A stretch of 64,000 nucleotides of DNA from Halpernia frigidisoli (GCF_900113805.1 NZ_FOQT01000001.1:186001-250000), one strand, 5' to 3'. Positions 44,854 to 53,503 are shown, numbered from the stretch's first letter. Notes: generated by a model not told the origin, from the sequence alone. A program made the numbers and translations.

Positions 44854-45429
44854 ATGAACTATTCAAAAATCACAACCTCAGCATTAGCAGTCCTAATGAC
44901 TTTCGGTTTAGCAAATCAGGCTTCTGCACAGAAGATGATGACAAAGCAAAAGACCGTAATGGTTGGTGGAGCAGCAATGTACCCTACTAAAAACATCATA
45001 GAAAACGCGGTTAATTCTAAAGACCACACAACTTTGGTTGCGGCAGTAAAAGCAGCAGGTTTGGTAGAAACTTTATCAGGTAAAGGGCCTTTCACCGTTT
45101 TTGCTCCAACAAATGCAGCTTTCGAAAAATTACCAGCTGGAACTGTAGAATCAGTTTTGCAGCCTGAAAATAAAGCAACATTGACTTCGATCCTAACTTA
45201 TCACGTAATAGCACGAAAAATTTCTTCTAAAGATTTAGCCGCCTGGATTGCGAAAGGAAAAGGAAAGTACACAGCGAAAACTGTTCAGGGAGAGAAATTA
45301 ACATTTACAGCTAGCGGAAAAAATATCTATGTTTCTGATATGAAAGGGAACAAAGCAAAAGTTACCATCGCAGATGTTAACCAGTCAAATGGTGTTATAC
45401 ACGTTATAGACACGGTATTAATGCCATAG
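44854..45429 (+). CDS. Secreted fasciclin-domain protein 1
   Basis: A 191-residue protein with a Sec signal peptide (MNYSKITTSALAVLMTFGLANQASAQ) and one FAS1 domain (about residues 45-190). FAS1 landmarks are HTTLVAAVKAAGLVETL, GPFTVFAPTNAAFEKLPAGTV, LTYHVIARKISSKDL and the closing VNQSNGVIHVIDTVLMP. FAS1 domains mediate adhesion or protein contact at cell surfaces. It is a close paralogue of the gene at 45885, differing mainly in its N-terminus. Predicted periplasmic or secreted. Confidence 0.93.
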   Translation: MNYSKITTSALAVLMTFGLANQASAQKMMTKQKTVMVGGAAMYPTKNIIENAVNSKDHTTLVAAVKAAGLVETLSGKGPFTVFAPTNAAFEKLPAGTVESVLQPENKATLTSILTYHVIARKISSKDLAAWIAKGKGKYTAKTVQGEKLTFTASGKNIYVSDMKGNKAKVTIADVNQSNGVIHVIDTVLMP

Positions 45430-45459
45430 TTTTCATAGTTTTTTAATGTTATGTGAAGG

Positions 45460-45493
45460 TGCCGCAATTGGAGATAATTGCGGCATTTTTTAT
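45460..45493 (+). terminator. Terminator after fasciclin gene 1
   Basis: GCCGCAATT/AATTGCGGC stem, 6-nt loop and T run. The stop-to-hairpin sequence closely matches that after fasciclin gene 2. Confidence 0.9.
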
Positions 45494-45810
45494 TTAAAAG
45501 AATTTGTTTTAATTTTAGTATTTAATATTACTAAAAATTTTTATTTATTAAAAAATAAAACTACTTTGGTTCATTAATTGTAGTAGCCAAAAAGTACAAA
45601 ATTTAATTATTTTGAAAATAATTTGAGAATTTTATCCTTAGATTATATAGAAAAAAAGCTTTTAATTATGTATAAAATTTAATATTAAATGAAAATGAAG
45701 ATTTTGTATATATTTAGCGTCTCTTTTAACTAAAAACAGGTAAAATAAATTGAGAGTTAATTTATTAACACAATTTTAACACATTGTTTTAAAATAAAAA
45801 AACGAACATT

Positions 45811-45837
45811 AAATCTAAAAAATTTAAGCTGTCGTAA
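45811..45837 (+). promoter_or_regulatory. Putative sigma-specific promoter of fasciclin gene 2
   Basis: AAATCTAAAAA (45811-45821), 10-nt spacer, TCGTAA (45832-45837), matching the arrangement at 44772-44798. It is 47 bp before the ATG. Confidence 0.5.
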
Positions 45838-45884
45838 GTAACATTATAAACTTTCACTAAAATAATAATTAAAAAAGTAAAATT

Positions 45885-46472
45885 ATGAACTATTTAAAAA
45901 TGACCGTAGCAACACTTGCATTAACTGCAGGGATTGCATTTTCAACTCAATCTTGCTCATCAATGATGGGAAACAAATCCATGGATATGGATAAAACAGT
46001 AATGGTTGGTGGAGCAGCAATGTATCCTACAAAAAACATCGTTGAAAACGCTGTAAATTCAAAAGACCATACAACTCTAGTTGCAGCTGTAAAAGCAGCA
46101 GGTTTAGTAGAAACTTTATCAAGTAAAGGACCATTCACGGTTTTCGCACCTACGAATGAAGCTTTCGATAAATTACCTGCAGGAACTGTAGATACAGTTT
46201 TAAAACCTGAAAATAAAGCAATGCTTACTTCAGTTTTAACTTACCACGTTGTTCCGGGAAAAATTTCTTCCAAAGATCTTGCTTCATGGATCATGAAAGG
46301 TAACGGATCCTACATGGCAAAAACTGTACAAGGTGAAGAATTAACTTTTACAATGTCAGGAAAAAATATTTATGTTGCTGATATGAAAGGCAACAAAGCA
46401 ATGGTAACAATTGCAGATGTAAACCAATCTAATGGAGTAATACACGTTATTGACAAGGTATTAATGCCATAG
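45885..46472 (+). CDS. Fasciclin-domain protein 2, probable lipoprotein
   Basis: A 195-residue paralogue of the preceding fasciclin protein. The FAS1 domain (about residues 48-195) is nearly identical, with FTVFAPTNEAFDKLPAGTV, LTYHVVPGKISSKDL and VNQSNGVIHVIDKVLMP. The N-terminus differs: MNYLKMTVATLALTAGIAFSTQSC ends in a Cys suited to lipid attachment, though the lipobox (TQSC) is weak, so this copy is probably membrane-anchored while copy 1 is soluble. A Met-rich linker (SSMMGNKSMDMDK) follows and could be an oxidation target for MsrB; that is inference. Confidence 0.93.
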   Translation: MNYLKMTVATLALTAGIAFSTQSCSSMMGNKSMDMDKTVMVGGAAMYPTKNIVENAVNSKDHTTLVAAVKAAGLVETLSSKGPFTVFAPTNEAFDKLPAGTVDTVLKPENKAMLTSVLTYHVVPGKISSKDLASWIMKGNGSYMAKTVQGEELTFTMSGKNIYVADMKGNKAMVTIADVNQSNGVIHVIDKVLMP

Positions 46473-46501
46473 TTTTCATAGTTTTTTTATGTTATGTTAA
46501 G

Positions 46502-46535
46502 ATGCCGCACTCTAAAAAGGGTGCGGCATTTTTTA
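46502..46535. terminator. Terminator between fasciclin gene 2 and GNAT gene
   Basis: ATGCCGCAC/GTGCGGCAT perfect 9-bp stem with a 10-nt loop and T run; serves fasciclin gene 2 and may serve the convergent GNAT gene. Confidence 0.9.
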
Positions 46536-46536
46536 T

Positions 46537-47031
46537 TTAAAATTTAAATTCCATTAAAAAATCATCCATAACGAAGCCGTTTCCTATATCAAAAGTTCCT
46601 TCTCTATATGTCTCAAATCCTTGTGATTCGTAGAATTTGATAGCTGGATTTTCCTTGTTCACATTTAAAATTATTCTGCTATTATCAGTTTTTTTTATTT
46701 CAGATTTTAAAAATTCAACTGCAAATTTTCCGAATCCTTTTCCTTTTGTTTCCTTTAAAAGATAAATTCTGTGAAGTTTGGTCGTATTTTTTTCATAACA
46801 AGTTTCAAAACCCAAAATGCCGACTGCAGTATTTTCTGCTGAATTAATTAAATAATATTTATAATTTTTATTCTCAAAATCTTTACTTAAAGCTTTTTCA
46901 CTGTACATAATTTCAAGCATATAATCGATTTGTTCATCAGAAATAATGCCTGGATAATTGGCGCGCCAGCTTTTTTCTGCTAAAGATTTAATTAGAGGTA
47001 TATCTTTTTCTTCTGCTTTTTTGATCGTCAT
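46537..47031 (-). CDS. GNAT family N-acetyltransferase
   Basis: A 164-residue acetyl-CoA-dependent acetyltransferase. The CoA-binding signature (R/Q-x-x-G-x-G/A) appears as LLKETKGKGFGKFAVEFL (about residues 96-113), followed by ILNVNKENPAIKFYESQGFE, the typical GNAT C-terminal strand-helix. The substrate is probably a small amine or protein N-terminus and cannot be assigned. It is single, convergent with the fasciclin genes and divergent from rimO. Confidence 0.88.
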   Translation of the reverse strand: MTIKKAEEKDIPLIKSLAEKSWRANYPGIISDEQIDYMLEIMYSEKALSKDFENKNYKYYLINSAENTAVGILGFETCYEKNTTKLHRIYLLKETKGKGFGKFAVEFLKSEIKKTDNSRIILNVNKENPAIKFYESQGFETYREGTFDIGNGFVMDDFLMEFKF

Positions 47032-47266
47032 TTTATAGCTTTAAATTAAATTGGTTAAATTTTTAAAATTATTTAGGTCAAATATAATAAATATTAAAAA
47101 TTAAGGGAAAAATAAATGAGCGGAGAAATAAAGTTCATGTTTAAAATATTCTTTCTCAACACTTTTGTGGCTAATTTTTATTAAATTTGCACCCTCAATA
47201 ATCGGCCGTTTGGTCATTCAATTTGTGAGCGGAATTTATTCCGAAATATTCAATATTTTTAAAAAA

Positions 47267-48568
47267 ATGCGTACAAAATCAACCGGTCAAAAAAAGATAA
47301 ATATCGTCACACTCGGCTGCTCGAAGAATGTTTATGATTCTGAAGTTTTAATGGGACAATTGCAAGCCAACGGAAAAGAAGTTGTGCATGAAGACCGTGG
47401 TGATATTGTCGTTATAAATACCTGCGGGTTTATAGACAACGCCAAGGAAGAAAGCATCAACACTATTTTAGATTACGTTGATGCAAAAAAACGCGGCGAA
47501 GTAGAAAAAGTATTTGTTACAGGATGTTTGTCCGAAAGATATAAACCGGATTTATTACGTGAGATTCCAGATGTTGATCAATATTTTGGTACGAGAGATC
47601 TTCCACTTCTGTTAAAACAACTTGGCGCTGATTATAAGCACGAGTTAGTTGGTGAAAGAATGATCACAACGCCAAAACATTACGCCTATTTAAAAATTTC
47701 CGAAGGTTGCGACAGGCCGTGTTCTTTTTGCGCAATTCCTTTAATGCGGGGAAAACATATTTCAACACCGATAGAAAATTTAGTTTTAGAAACTAAAAAG
47801 CTGGCTAAAAAAGGGGTAAAAGAATTAATTTTAATTGCACAGGATCTTACATTTTATGGTCTGGACATTTATAAGAAACGCGCGCTTGGCGATTTGCTAA
47901 AAGAATTGGTAAAAGTGGACGGTATTGAATGGATTCGTTTGCATTATGCTTTTCCTACAGGTTTTCCTGAAGATGTTTTAGATATTATAAGAGAGGAAGA
48001 AAAAATATGTAATTATATTGATATTCCGTTACAACATATTAATTCTAAAGTTTTAAAAGACATGAAACGTGGAACTAGCCACGAAAAAACAAATGCTCTT
48101 TTAGATAAATTTCGGGAAAAGGTGCCAAATATGGCGATAAGAACAACTTTAATAGTCGGTTTTCCCGGCGAAAGCGAAGAAGACTTTCAGGAGATGAAAG
48201 AATGGGTGAGAACGCAGCGTTTTGACCGTTTAGGATGTTTCACATATTCTCACGAGGAAAATACCACAGCTTTTGTTTTAAACGATGATGTGCCGCAGGA
48301 GGTAAAAGATGCACGTGTGGAAGAAATTATGGAGGTACAGTCGCAGATCTCCTGGGAGAAAAACCAGGAAAAGATCGGTAAAGTTTTCAATTGCTTATTT
48401 GATCGAAAAGAAGGTAATTATTTTGTCGGAAGAACTGAATTTGATTCTCCCGATGTTGATAATACTGTATTAGTACCAACTGAAAATATTTATATATCTG
48501 TTGGAGATTTCGCAAACGTAAAAATTACTTCAGCAGAAGAATTTGATTTAATTGGTGAGTTAGTTTAA
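47267..48568 (+). CDS. rimO: Ribosomal protein S12 methylthiotransferase
   Basis: A 433-residue radical-SAM enzyme that methylthiolates an aspartate of ribosomal protein S12. I start at ATG 47267 (MRTKSTGQ): a TAAATTTG promoter box lies at 47182-47189, so the in-frame TTG at 47165 would be upstream of the transcript. The N-terminal MTTase domain has IVTLGCSKNVYDSE and VINTCGFIDNAKEES, the radical-SAM cluster is CDRPCSFC near residue 147, and a TRAM domain ends the protein. A terminator follows. Confidence 0.95.
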   Translation: MRTKSTGQKKINIVTLGCSKNVYDSEVLMGQLQANGKEVVHEDRGDIVVINTCGFIDNAKEESINTILDYVDAKKRGEVEKVFVTGCLSERYKPDLLREIPDVDQYFGTRDLPLLLKQLGADYKHELVGERMITTPKHYAYLKISEGCDRPCSFCAIPLMRGKHISTPIENLVLETKKLAKKGVKELILIAQDLTFYGLDIYKKRALGDLLKELVKVDGIEWIRLHYAFPTGFPEDVLDIIREEEKICNYIDIPLQHINSKVLKDMKRGTSHEKTNALLDKFREKVPNMAIRTTLIVGFPGESEEDFQEMKEWVRTQRFDRLGCFTYSHEENTTAFVLNDDVPQEVKDARVEEIMEVQSQISWEKNQEKIGKVFNCLFDRKEGNYFVGRTEFDSPDVDNTVLVPTENIYISVGDFANVKITSAEEFDLIGELV

Positions 48569-48590
48569 ATTATTTACCATATTTAAAAAT

Positions 48591-48627
48591 AAAAAATCCC
48601 TTCATTTTGTGAAGGGATTTTTTATTT
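48591..48627 (+). terminator. Rho-independent terminator after rimO
   Basis: AAAAAATCCCTTCA/TGAAGGGATTTTTT stem with a short loop and T-rich tail. Confidence 0.92.
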
Positions 48628-48819
48628 TAACTAATTGATATATAATGCATTGTGTATGATTTTAACAAATAAATATCTAATTTTAGTTAATTGCATTAAC
48701 TTTTAATGAAGATTTTTAACACAAATTAACAATCTTTGGAAAAACCCTTTAACAAAGGGAAAAATAGAAAGTCTTTATGTAATTTAACAAAACTTTAACA
48801 CAATTAGTTAATGAAGTTA

Positions 48820-48848
48820 TTGCATAGTTCAAAAACTAAATACCTTTG
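48820..48848 (+). promoter_or_regulatory. Bacteroidota-type promoter for rlpA-like gene
   Basis: TTG at 48820-48822, 18-nt spacer and TACCTTTG at 48841-48848. The ATG is 28 nt downstream. Confidence 0.75.
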
Positions 48849-48876
48849 ACCCGTCAAAAAACCCAAAATATATAAA

Positions 48877-49251
48877 ATGGAAAAAAGACTTATATTAATA
48901 GCGATAATGATAATATCAGTTTTCGGTATTTATTCTTTCAAAAGCGGTGCCAATTTAGATAGCGTAAAAACAAGTTTCGCATCTTATTACCACAGCAAGT
49001 TTAACGGTAAAAAAACAGCAAGCGGTGAGATTTTTAGTAATACTAAAATGACCGCAGCAAATAAAAGCCTTCCGTTCGGTACATTAGTAAAAGTTACTAA
49101 TCTTCGCACAAATAAAAGTGTAGTTGTTAAAATCAACGATAGAGGACCTTATCATACATCTCGAGCAATTGATCTTTCAAAAGCAGCGTTTGATGAAATT
49201 GGAAATCTGGATCGTGGAATAATGCCAATTGAATATGAAGTTGTGAATTAA
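48877..49251 (+). CDS. RlpA-like double-psi beta-barrel protein
   Basis: A 124-residue protein with an N-terminal signal or anchor (MEKRLILIAIMIISVFGIYSF) and one RlpA-type double-psi beta-barrel. Landmarks are ASYYHSKFNGKKTASGE (about residues 35-51), LPFGTLVKVTNLRTNKSVVVKINDRGPY and the conserved Asp in AIDLSKAAFDEIG. RlpA proteins act on denuded glycan strands of peptidoglycan at division sites; the SPOR domain that targets E. coli RlpA is absent here. It has its own promoter and UUCG-capped terminator. Confidence 0.9.
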   Translation: MEKRLILIAIMIISVFGIYSFKSGANLDSVKTSFASYYHSKFNGKKTASGEIFSNTKMTAANKSLPFGTLVKVTNLRTNKSVVVKINDRGPYHTSRAIDLSKAAFDEIGNLDRGIMPIEYEVVN

Positions 49252-49271
49252 AACACTTCTAATTTTAAAAA

Positions 49272-49304
49272 CAAAAAAAGTTTGCTTCGGCAGGCTTTTT
49301 TTTT
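49272..49304 (+). terminator. Terminator with UUCG tetraloop after rlpA-like gene
   Basis: AGTTTGC-TTCG-GCAGGCT stem (two G-U pairs) followed by 9 T. Confidence 0.88.
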
Positions 49305-49485
49305 GGATTAATTTAAATATTGTATCGGAAACGCTTATATCAAAAATTAATAAAAGACATTATAAAATTAAAAAATACAGCAATAAAAGTAAAATTCTAC
49401 AAAAAAAATCTTTTGCACGATTTGTGTATAGTAGAAAAGATTTCTTATTAGAAGTTATTTGAAATCTTTATATTTACATACACAA

Positions 49486-49830
49486 ATGAATCTTATGAAA
49501 AATACTAATTCCGTTTACGAACAGAATGGTTACGACCGTAACTCTATATTAAATGAAAATTATCTATTTATAAATAATTTTACAAAAAAAACGGGGAGAT
49601 TCGGAAACTATTATCAACATGAGGACAGTGCACTATTTAGATGCTGGTTCTTAAATGGCAATTTGCAGGTAGGGAAAAAAAGTGGAGTTGATGGAGAATG
49701 TTTCTGGGTCGCAGCGATTCAAAATGAAATAGATTTCAAAAATATTTATCGAATCATCACTTCCAAAGAGTTATTAACAACTACAATGTCATTGGAATTA
49801 AATGGCTATTCGTTTGAAACTGGTGTATAA
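49486..49830 (+). CDS. Hypothetical small protein
   Basis: I do not recognise the family. From ATG 49486 it is 114 residues (ATG 49495 would remove three). It is soluble, Asn/aromatic-rich, with Cys in FRCWFLNGNL and GECFWVAAIQNEID and no signal peptide. It lies alone between the rlpA-like gene and a convergent hydrolase. Codon use looks like its neighbours, so it is probably a real gene, but short and orphan. Confidence 0.5.
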   Translation: MNLMKNTNSVYEQNGYDRNSILNENYLFINNFTKKTGRFGNYYQHEDSALFRCWFLNGNLQVGKKSGVDGECFWVAAIQNEIDFKNIYRIITSKELLTTTMSLELNGYSFETGV

Positions 49831-49854
49831 CTAATTTTCTACAATAAACATTTT

Positions 49855-51015
49855 TTAAATTTTCTTCTGTCTTTTTTGTTCCGTCACAGACTGGAAAAAA
49901 CGACAAAGTGAATACATAGAAAGTTGGCCCGCAGGACCATTCAGATTGTATTCAAACCCATGGGTTCCCCAAGGAATTGTCAGCAGATAATTTTTAACTT
50001 TATTTTTATCAAGTTCTCTTTTAAGAGCTACACTTTGTACATGCCAAACGTGAGCATCATTAATTCCGTGTGCTAAAAATGTCGGTGGTGATTGTGAATT
50101 GACATGGAACAGAGCAGATTCTGCGTTATATCTTTCAGGTACCTCTTCAGGAGTTCCGCCCAAAAAGTCACGTTCTACTTTTTTTGAATCCATTATCCAT
50201 GGATTATCCGGGTTTTTGTAGCTCCACGGCAATGCAATCGCACCGTAAAAACCTGCCACGCCTTTTACGCCATTTTCATGACCAGTATAGGCCATTGTTA
50301 AAACTATCGATGCGCCAGCAGAGCGGCCTAACATTACAAAATTCGTAGTATCAATTTTTAATTCGGTTGCATGAGCCCGCAGCCATTTAAATGCCGAATG
50401 CAGATCTTCCTGCTGCGCCGGACTTGGATATTTTGGAGCAAGCCGGTAACTTATAGTTGCGACTTGATAACCAACATTTGCAAAATAAGTATTTTCATGC
50501 TCAATTTCATGAAAATTTCCCTGTTTCCATGAGCCGCCATGAACGACAACTAAACAAGGGCGAACGCCGGGAAGGGCAGAATGTGTAAAATTTAATTGTA
50601 AATCTACACCATCAGGTTTTGCAAAAGTGTAGGTTTTATAAGGAATATCTTTTGCGCCGTTTCCTGTAAACATTTGCAAAAAACTAAAAGGTTTGTCCTG
50701 ATGAAAGCCTTTTACCTCTGAATCTTTCAGTCCGTAGGCATTTTCAAGTTCTTTGTCTAAATTACTGCCAACATTATATGCACGAACAATTGGTGAGGTC
50801 AATATTACAAAAGTCACCGCACTTATAATCAAAGAAAATTTTCTAAGCTTTAAAGAATACCAACTCCAGATAAAAAGCGCAAGTGAAACAAGCATAAATA
50901 TCCACGGAAATTCTGGCACTGCGATCCCGGCATACCAGGTACTTTGACTGGGAACCGGAAAATAATTAACTAGAGACAGTACGAAGAGAATGATGATGAG
51001 TATAAATCGTATCAA
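49855..51015 (-). CDS. Alpha/beta hydrolase with N-terminal membrane helices
   Basis: A 386-residue esterase/lipase-like hydrolase. Three N-terminal helices (about residues 2-18, 34-52 and 58-78) anchor it, and the catalytic domain follows. The oxyanion motif VVHGGSWKQG and the nucleophile elbow LGRSAGASI define an HSL/carboxylesterase-type active site. The acid is in LAHGINDAHVW and the catalytic His in WGTHGFEY. The active site is probably on the periplasmic face. Substrate unknown. Single gene, upstream of the molybdenum operon's 3' end. Confidence 0.85.
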   Translation of the reverse strand: MIRFILIIILFVLSLVNYFPVPSQSTWYAGIAVPEFPWIFMLVSLALFIWSWYSLKLRKFSLIISAVTFVILTSPIVRAYNVGSNLDKELENAYGLKDSEVKGFHQDKPFSFLQMFTGNGAKDIPYKTYTFAKPDGVDLQLNFTHSALPGVRPCLVVVHGGSWKQGNFHEIEHENTYFANVGYQVATISYRLAPKYPSPAQQEDLHSAFKWLRAHATELKIDTTNFVMLGRSAGASIVLTMAYTGHENGVKGVAGFYGAIALPWSYKNPDNPWIMDSKKVERDFLGGTPEEVPERYNAESALFHVNSQSPPTFLAHGINDAHVWHVQSVALKRELDKNKVKNYLLTIPWGTHGFEYNLNGPAGQLSMYSLCRFFQSVTEQKRQKKI

Positions 51016-51151
51016 AATGTTAGTTTTTAGTTATCGTGTTATATAATTGTAAAAGATACGATTAAATATAGATGTTAGACTTAAATCTCCATTCCATTTT
51101 TATTTTTTAAAAACTTCTAAATAAGATATTTTTTAAACAAAAAATAAGATT

Positions 51152-52156
51152 CTATCCGCCAATTGTGATCATACTTCGATTATGATGATTGCTTAAATCT
51201 TCAAAATCCGCATTTTCATCCATTCCGGCGCGAACTGCTTTTTTCTTTGTCACAGCCGTATAAATAACGTCCTCAATATTATCGCCATTTCTTAATGCTG
51301 TTAAAAGATCAGTCTCGGAAGTTGAAAATAAACAGTTTTTAATTTTACCGTTTGCCGTTAAACGAATTCTGTTACAAACATCACAAAACGGATTTGTTAC
51401 TGAAGAAATAATTCCAAAACTTCCCGCGTAATCTTTTATTTTAAAATTTCTCGCGGTAAAATTCTGTTCATTTTTTATAGAAATAATATCTTCTGACTTG
51501 TATTTGTCAGAAACTCTATCCAAAATTTGTTGGTAACTGACCAGTTTAGATTTATCCCAACTGTTTCCGCTAAAAGGCATAAACTCAATAAACCTGATAT
51601 TCACAGCATTATTTTTGGTAAATTCTATAAAATTAATTATCTCATTTTCATTAAAATCATTGAGTAGAACTACGTTTACTTTTACGTTGAAACCTTCTTT
51701 AATCAGCAAGAGAACATTTTCAAAAGCTTTGTCAAATTGATTTCGTTTTGTGATCGTATTAAATTTTTCCGGGTTTAAAGTATCCAAACTAACATTGATA
51801 TCTCTTAAATCGTATTTTTTAAAATCATCAATAAAACGATCAACTAAGATTGCATTAGTCGTAATTGAGATCTGAACGGGAAATTCAGCTAATCCGGCTA
51901 AAATTTCCGAAAAATCTTTTCTTAAAAGTGGTTCGCCACCTGTTAATCTTATTTTATTTACCCCGTTTTTCACGAAAACTTTTGCGATCTCTACCACTTC
52001 AGATGAGGTCATTAAATTTTCTTTCGGCGTCAATGGTACGCCGTGTTCCGGCATACAATAAGTACAGCGCAAATTGCACTTTTCTATGAGCGAGATCCGC
52101 AAATAATTATGTTGACGTCCGAATGTATCGGTTAATATTTCTGTCGTTTTACTCAT
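51152..52156 (-). CDS. moaA: GTP 3',8-cyclase (molybdenum cofactor step 1)
   Basis: A 334-residue radical-SAM enzyme converting GTP to 3',8-cyclo-GTP, the first step of molybdopterin synthesis. The SAM-cluster motif is CNLRCTYC (about residues 27-34). The C-terminal second [4Fe-4S] cluster cysteines are in FCDVCNRIRLTANGKIKNC (about 260-278). The C-terminal double-glycine tail (ITIGG) is present. It is the last gene of the minus-strand molybdenum operon; the moaCB gene abuts directly upstream. Confidence 0.96.
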   Translation of the reverse strand: MSKTTEILTDTFGRQHNYLRISLIEKCNLRCTYCMPEHGVPLTPKENLMTSSEVVEIAKVFVKNGVNKIRLTGGEPLLRKDFSEILAGLAEFPVQISITTNAILVDRFIDDFKKYDLRDINVSLDTLNPEKFNTITKRNQFDKAFENVLLLIKEGFNVKVNVVLLNDFNENEIINFIEFTKNNAVNIRFIEFMPFSGNSWDKSKLVSYQQILDRVSDKYKSEDIISIKNEQNFTARNFKIKDYAGSFGIISSVTNPFCDVCNRIRLTANGKIKNCLFSTSETDLLTALRNGDNIEDVIYTAVTKKKAVRAGMDENADFEDLSNHHNRSMITIGG

Positions 52157-53062
52157 TTAATGTTTGTCTCCGTTCATCATTTTAAAACTGTGAAAAAGTG
52201 CCGGAAAAACGGCATCTAAACTTTCTTCCACGCCTTTGCTGGAACCGGGAAGTGATAAAATTAGAGTCTCATCAAGTGTCCCGACAATGCTTCTGGAAAG
52301 CATTGCAAACGGCATTCTGTCCTGACCGTATCTTCTTATCGTTTCCTCTGCGCCGGATAATCTTTTATCCAGAAGTGGCAGAATGGCTTCCGGTGTGTTG
52401 TCTCTCGGTGACAAACCTGTTCCGCCGGTTAAAACAATAATATTGTAAATTTTTTTCAGGTCCTTCACAGCATTTTGAATTTTATCTAAATCATCGGAAA
52501 CGATAAATATTTCTGATGTTTTCAAACCAAATTTCTGCATTTTTTCTTTAATAACTAAGCCCGATTTATCAATTCCTTCACCTTTAAATAAACTGTCAGA
52601 ACAAACAATAATTCCCACTTTTAAACCAGAAATATCAGCAATAGGGAAAGAACTTTTTCCGCCCTTTTTTTCTAAAAGTTTGATGGTTTTTATCTCAATT
52701 CCTTTATCAATAGGTTTTAGCATATCGTAAATATTGAGTGCGACAACACTTGCGCCGTGCATTGCTTCAACTTCCACGCCTGTTTTATAAATAGTTTTTA
52801 CAGTTACTTTTATGATAATTTCAAGATCTTTAATTTCGTATTCAACGCCTGTAAATTCGATTGGCATCGGATGACAGTCGGGTAATAATTCAGGCGTTTT
52901 TTTTACCGCTAATAATCCGGCGGCTTTGCTCATTTCAAAAATATTTCCCTTCGGAACTTTATTATTTTCAATAGCTTTTATCGTTTCTATAGTGCTAACG
53001 GAAACCGTCGCCTGAGCTGTCGCACTCCGTAAAGTATTTGATTTATGTGTAATATCTACCAT
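52157..53062 (-). CDS. moaCB: Bifunctional MoaC/MoaB protein
   Basis: A 301-residue fusion. Residues of about 1-150 are MoaC, which converts cyclo-GTP to cyclic pyranopterin monophosphate: VDITHKSNTLRSATA, LLPDCHPMPIEFTGVEYE and AMHGASVVALNIYDMLK are visible. Residues of about 155-301 are MoaB/MogA-like, which adenylylates molybdopterin: VGIIVCSDSLFKGEG, VLTGGTGLSPRDNTPEA and LPGSSKGVEESLDAVFPAL. The fusion joins an early and a late step and is known in some bacteria. It abuts moaE and moaA without gaps. Confidence 0.95.
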   Translation of the reverse strand: MVDITHKSNTLRSATAQATVSVSTIETIKAIENNKVPKGNIFEMSKAAGLLAVKKTPELLPDCHPMPIEFTGVEYEIKDLEIIIKVTVKTIYKTGVEVEAMHGASVVALNIYDMLKPIDKGIEIKTIKLLEKKGGKSSFPIADISGLKVGIIVCSDSLFKGEGIDKSGLVIKEKMQKFGLKTSEIFIVSDDLDKIQNAVKDLKKIYNIIVLTGGTGLSPRDNTPEAILPLLDKRLSGAEETIRRYGQDRMPFAMLSRSIVGTLDETLILSLPGSSKGVEESLDAVFPALFHSFKMMNGDKH

Positions 53063-53503
53063 TTAAATATTCTTTTTCCATTGGTGAGATTCATCTTCAA
53101 AAATTTCTTTTCCAAAGATCGGCACTTCACTTTTTACACGATTCACGATGTATTCTGTCGCCTCGTAAACTTCCGGCCGGTGTCCTGCAGAAACAAAAAC
53201 CAACAGGCAAATCTCGCCCACATTTATTCTTCCCAAACTGTGATAAATATGCATGCAGGTCAGATGGTATTTCTCAAAAGTTTCTTCCCTGATGATTTCC
53301 AGTTTCTTATTTGCCATTTCTTCATAACAGCTAAAATGTAATGCAGTAACGTTTTTACCCTCAATAACATCCTTCCGAACCTGACCCATAAAAATATTAT
53401 GTGCGCCAATTTCGCTTTTGGTCTGGTGATTTTGAATCATTTCTGCAATAAATTCCGGGGTAATTTTACCCTGCAAAAAGACCTGTTTTGTTTTCTTTGT
53501 CAT
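53063..53503 (-). CDS. moaE: Molybdopterin synthase catalytic subunit
   Basis: A 146-residue MoaE subunit that inserts sulfur from MoaD into cyclic pyranopterin monophosphate. I start at ATG 53503 (MTKKTKQ), five codons inside the longest frame. The conserved GAHNIFMGQVR block, HIYHSLGRINVGE and the catalytic-lysine segment RVKSEVPIFGKE are present. Its 5' end overlaps the 3' end of the moeB-rhodanese gene by 38 bases, implying translational coupling. Confidence 0.95.
   Translation of the reverse strand: MTKKTKQVFLQGKITPEFIAEMIQNHQTKSEIGAHNIFMGQVRKDVIEGKNVTALHFSCYEEMANKKLEIIREETFEKYHLTCMHIYHSLGRINVGEICLLVFVSAGHRPEVYEATEYIVNRVKSEVPIFGKEIFEDESHQWKKNI

Larger units (their letters stand above)
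45430..45884. other. Intergenic region between the fasciclin genes
   Basis: This 455-bp gap holds the terminator of fasciclin gene 1 (45460-45493), about 300 bp of A/T-rich sequence with no gene, and the putative promoter of gene 2 at 45811-45837. The downstream half is unlike the region upstream of gene 1 except for that motif. Confidence 0.6.
48569..48876. other. Intergenic region between rimO and rlpA-like gene
   Basis: 308 bp holding the rimO terminator (48591-48627) and a good promoter at 48820-48848; the 190 bp between them is A/T-rich with no gene seen. Confidence 0.6.

Noticed and set aside
47165-47266. Longer rimO start at TTG 47165
   Set aside because: A TAAATTTG promoter box (47182-47189) lies inside this extension, and the extra residues match no family sequence.
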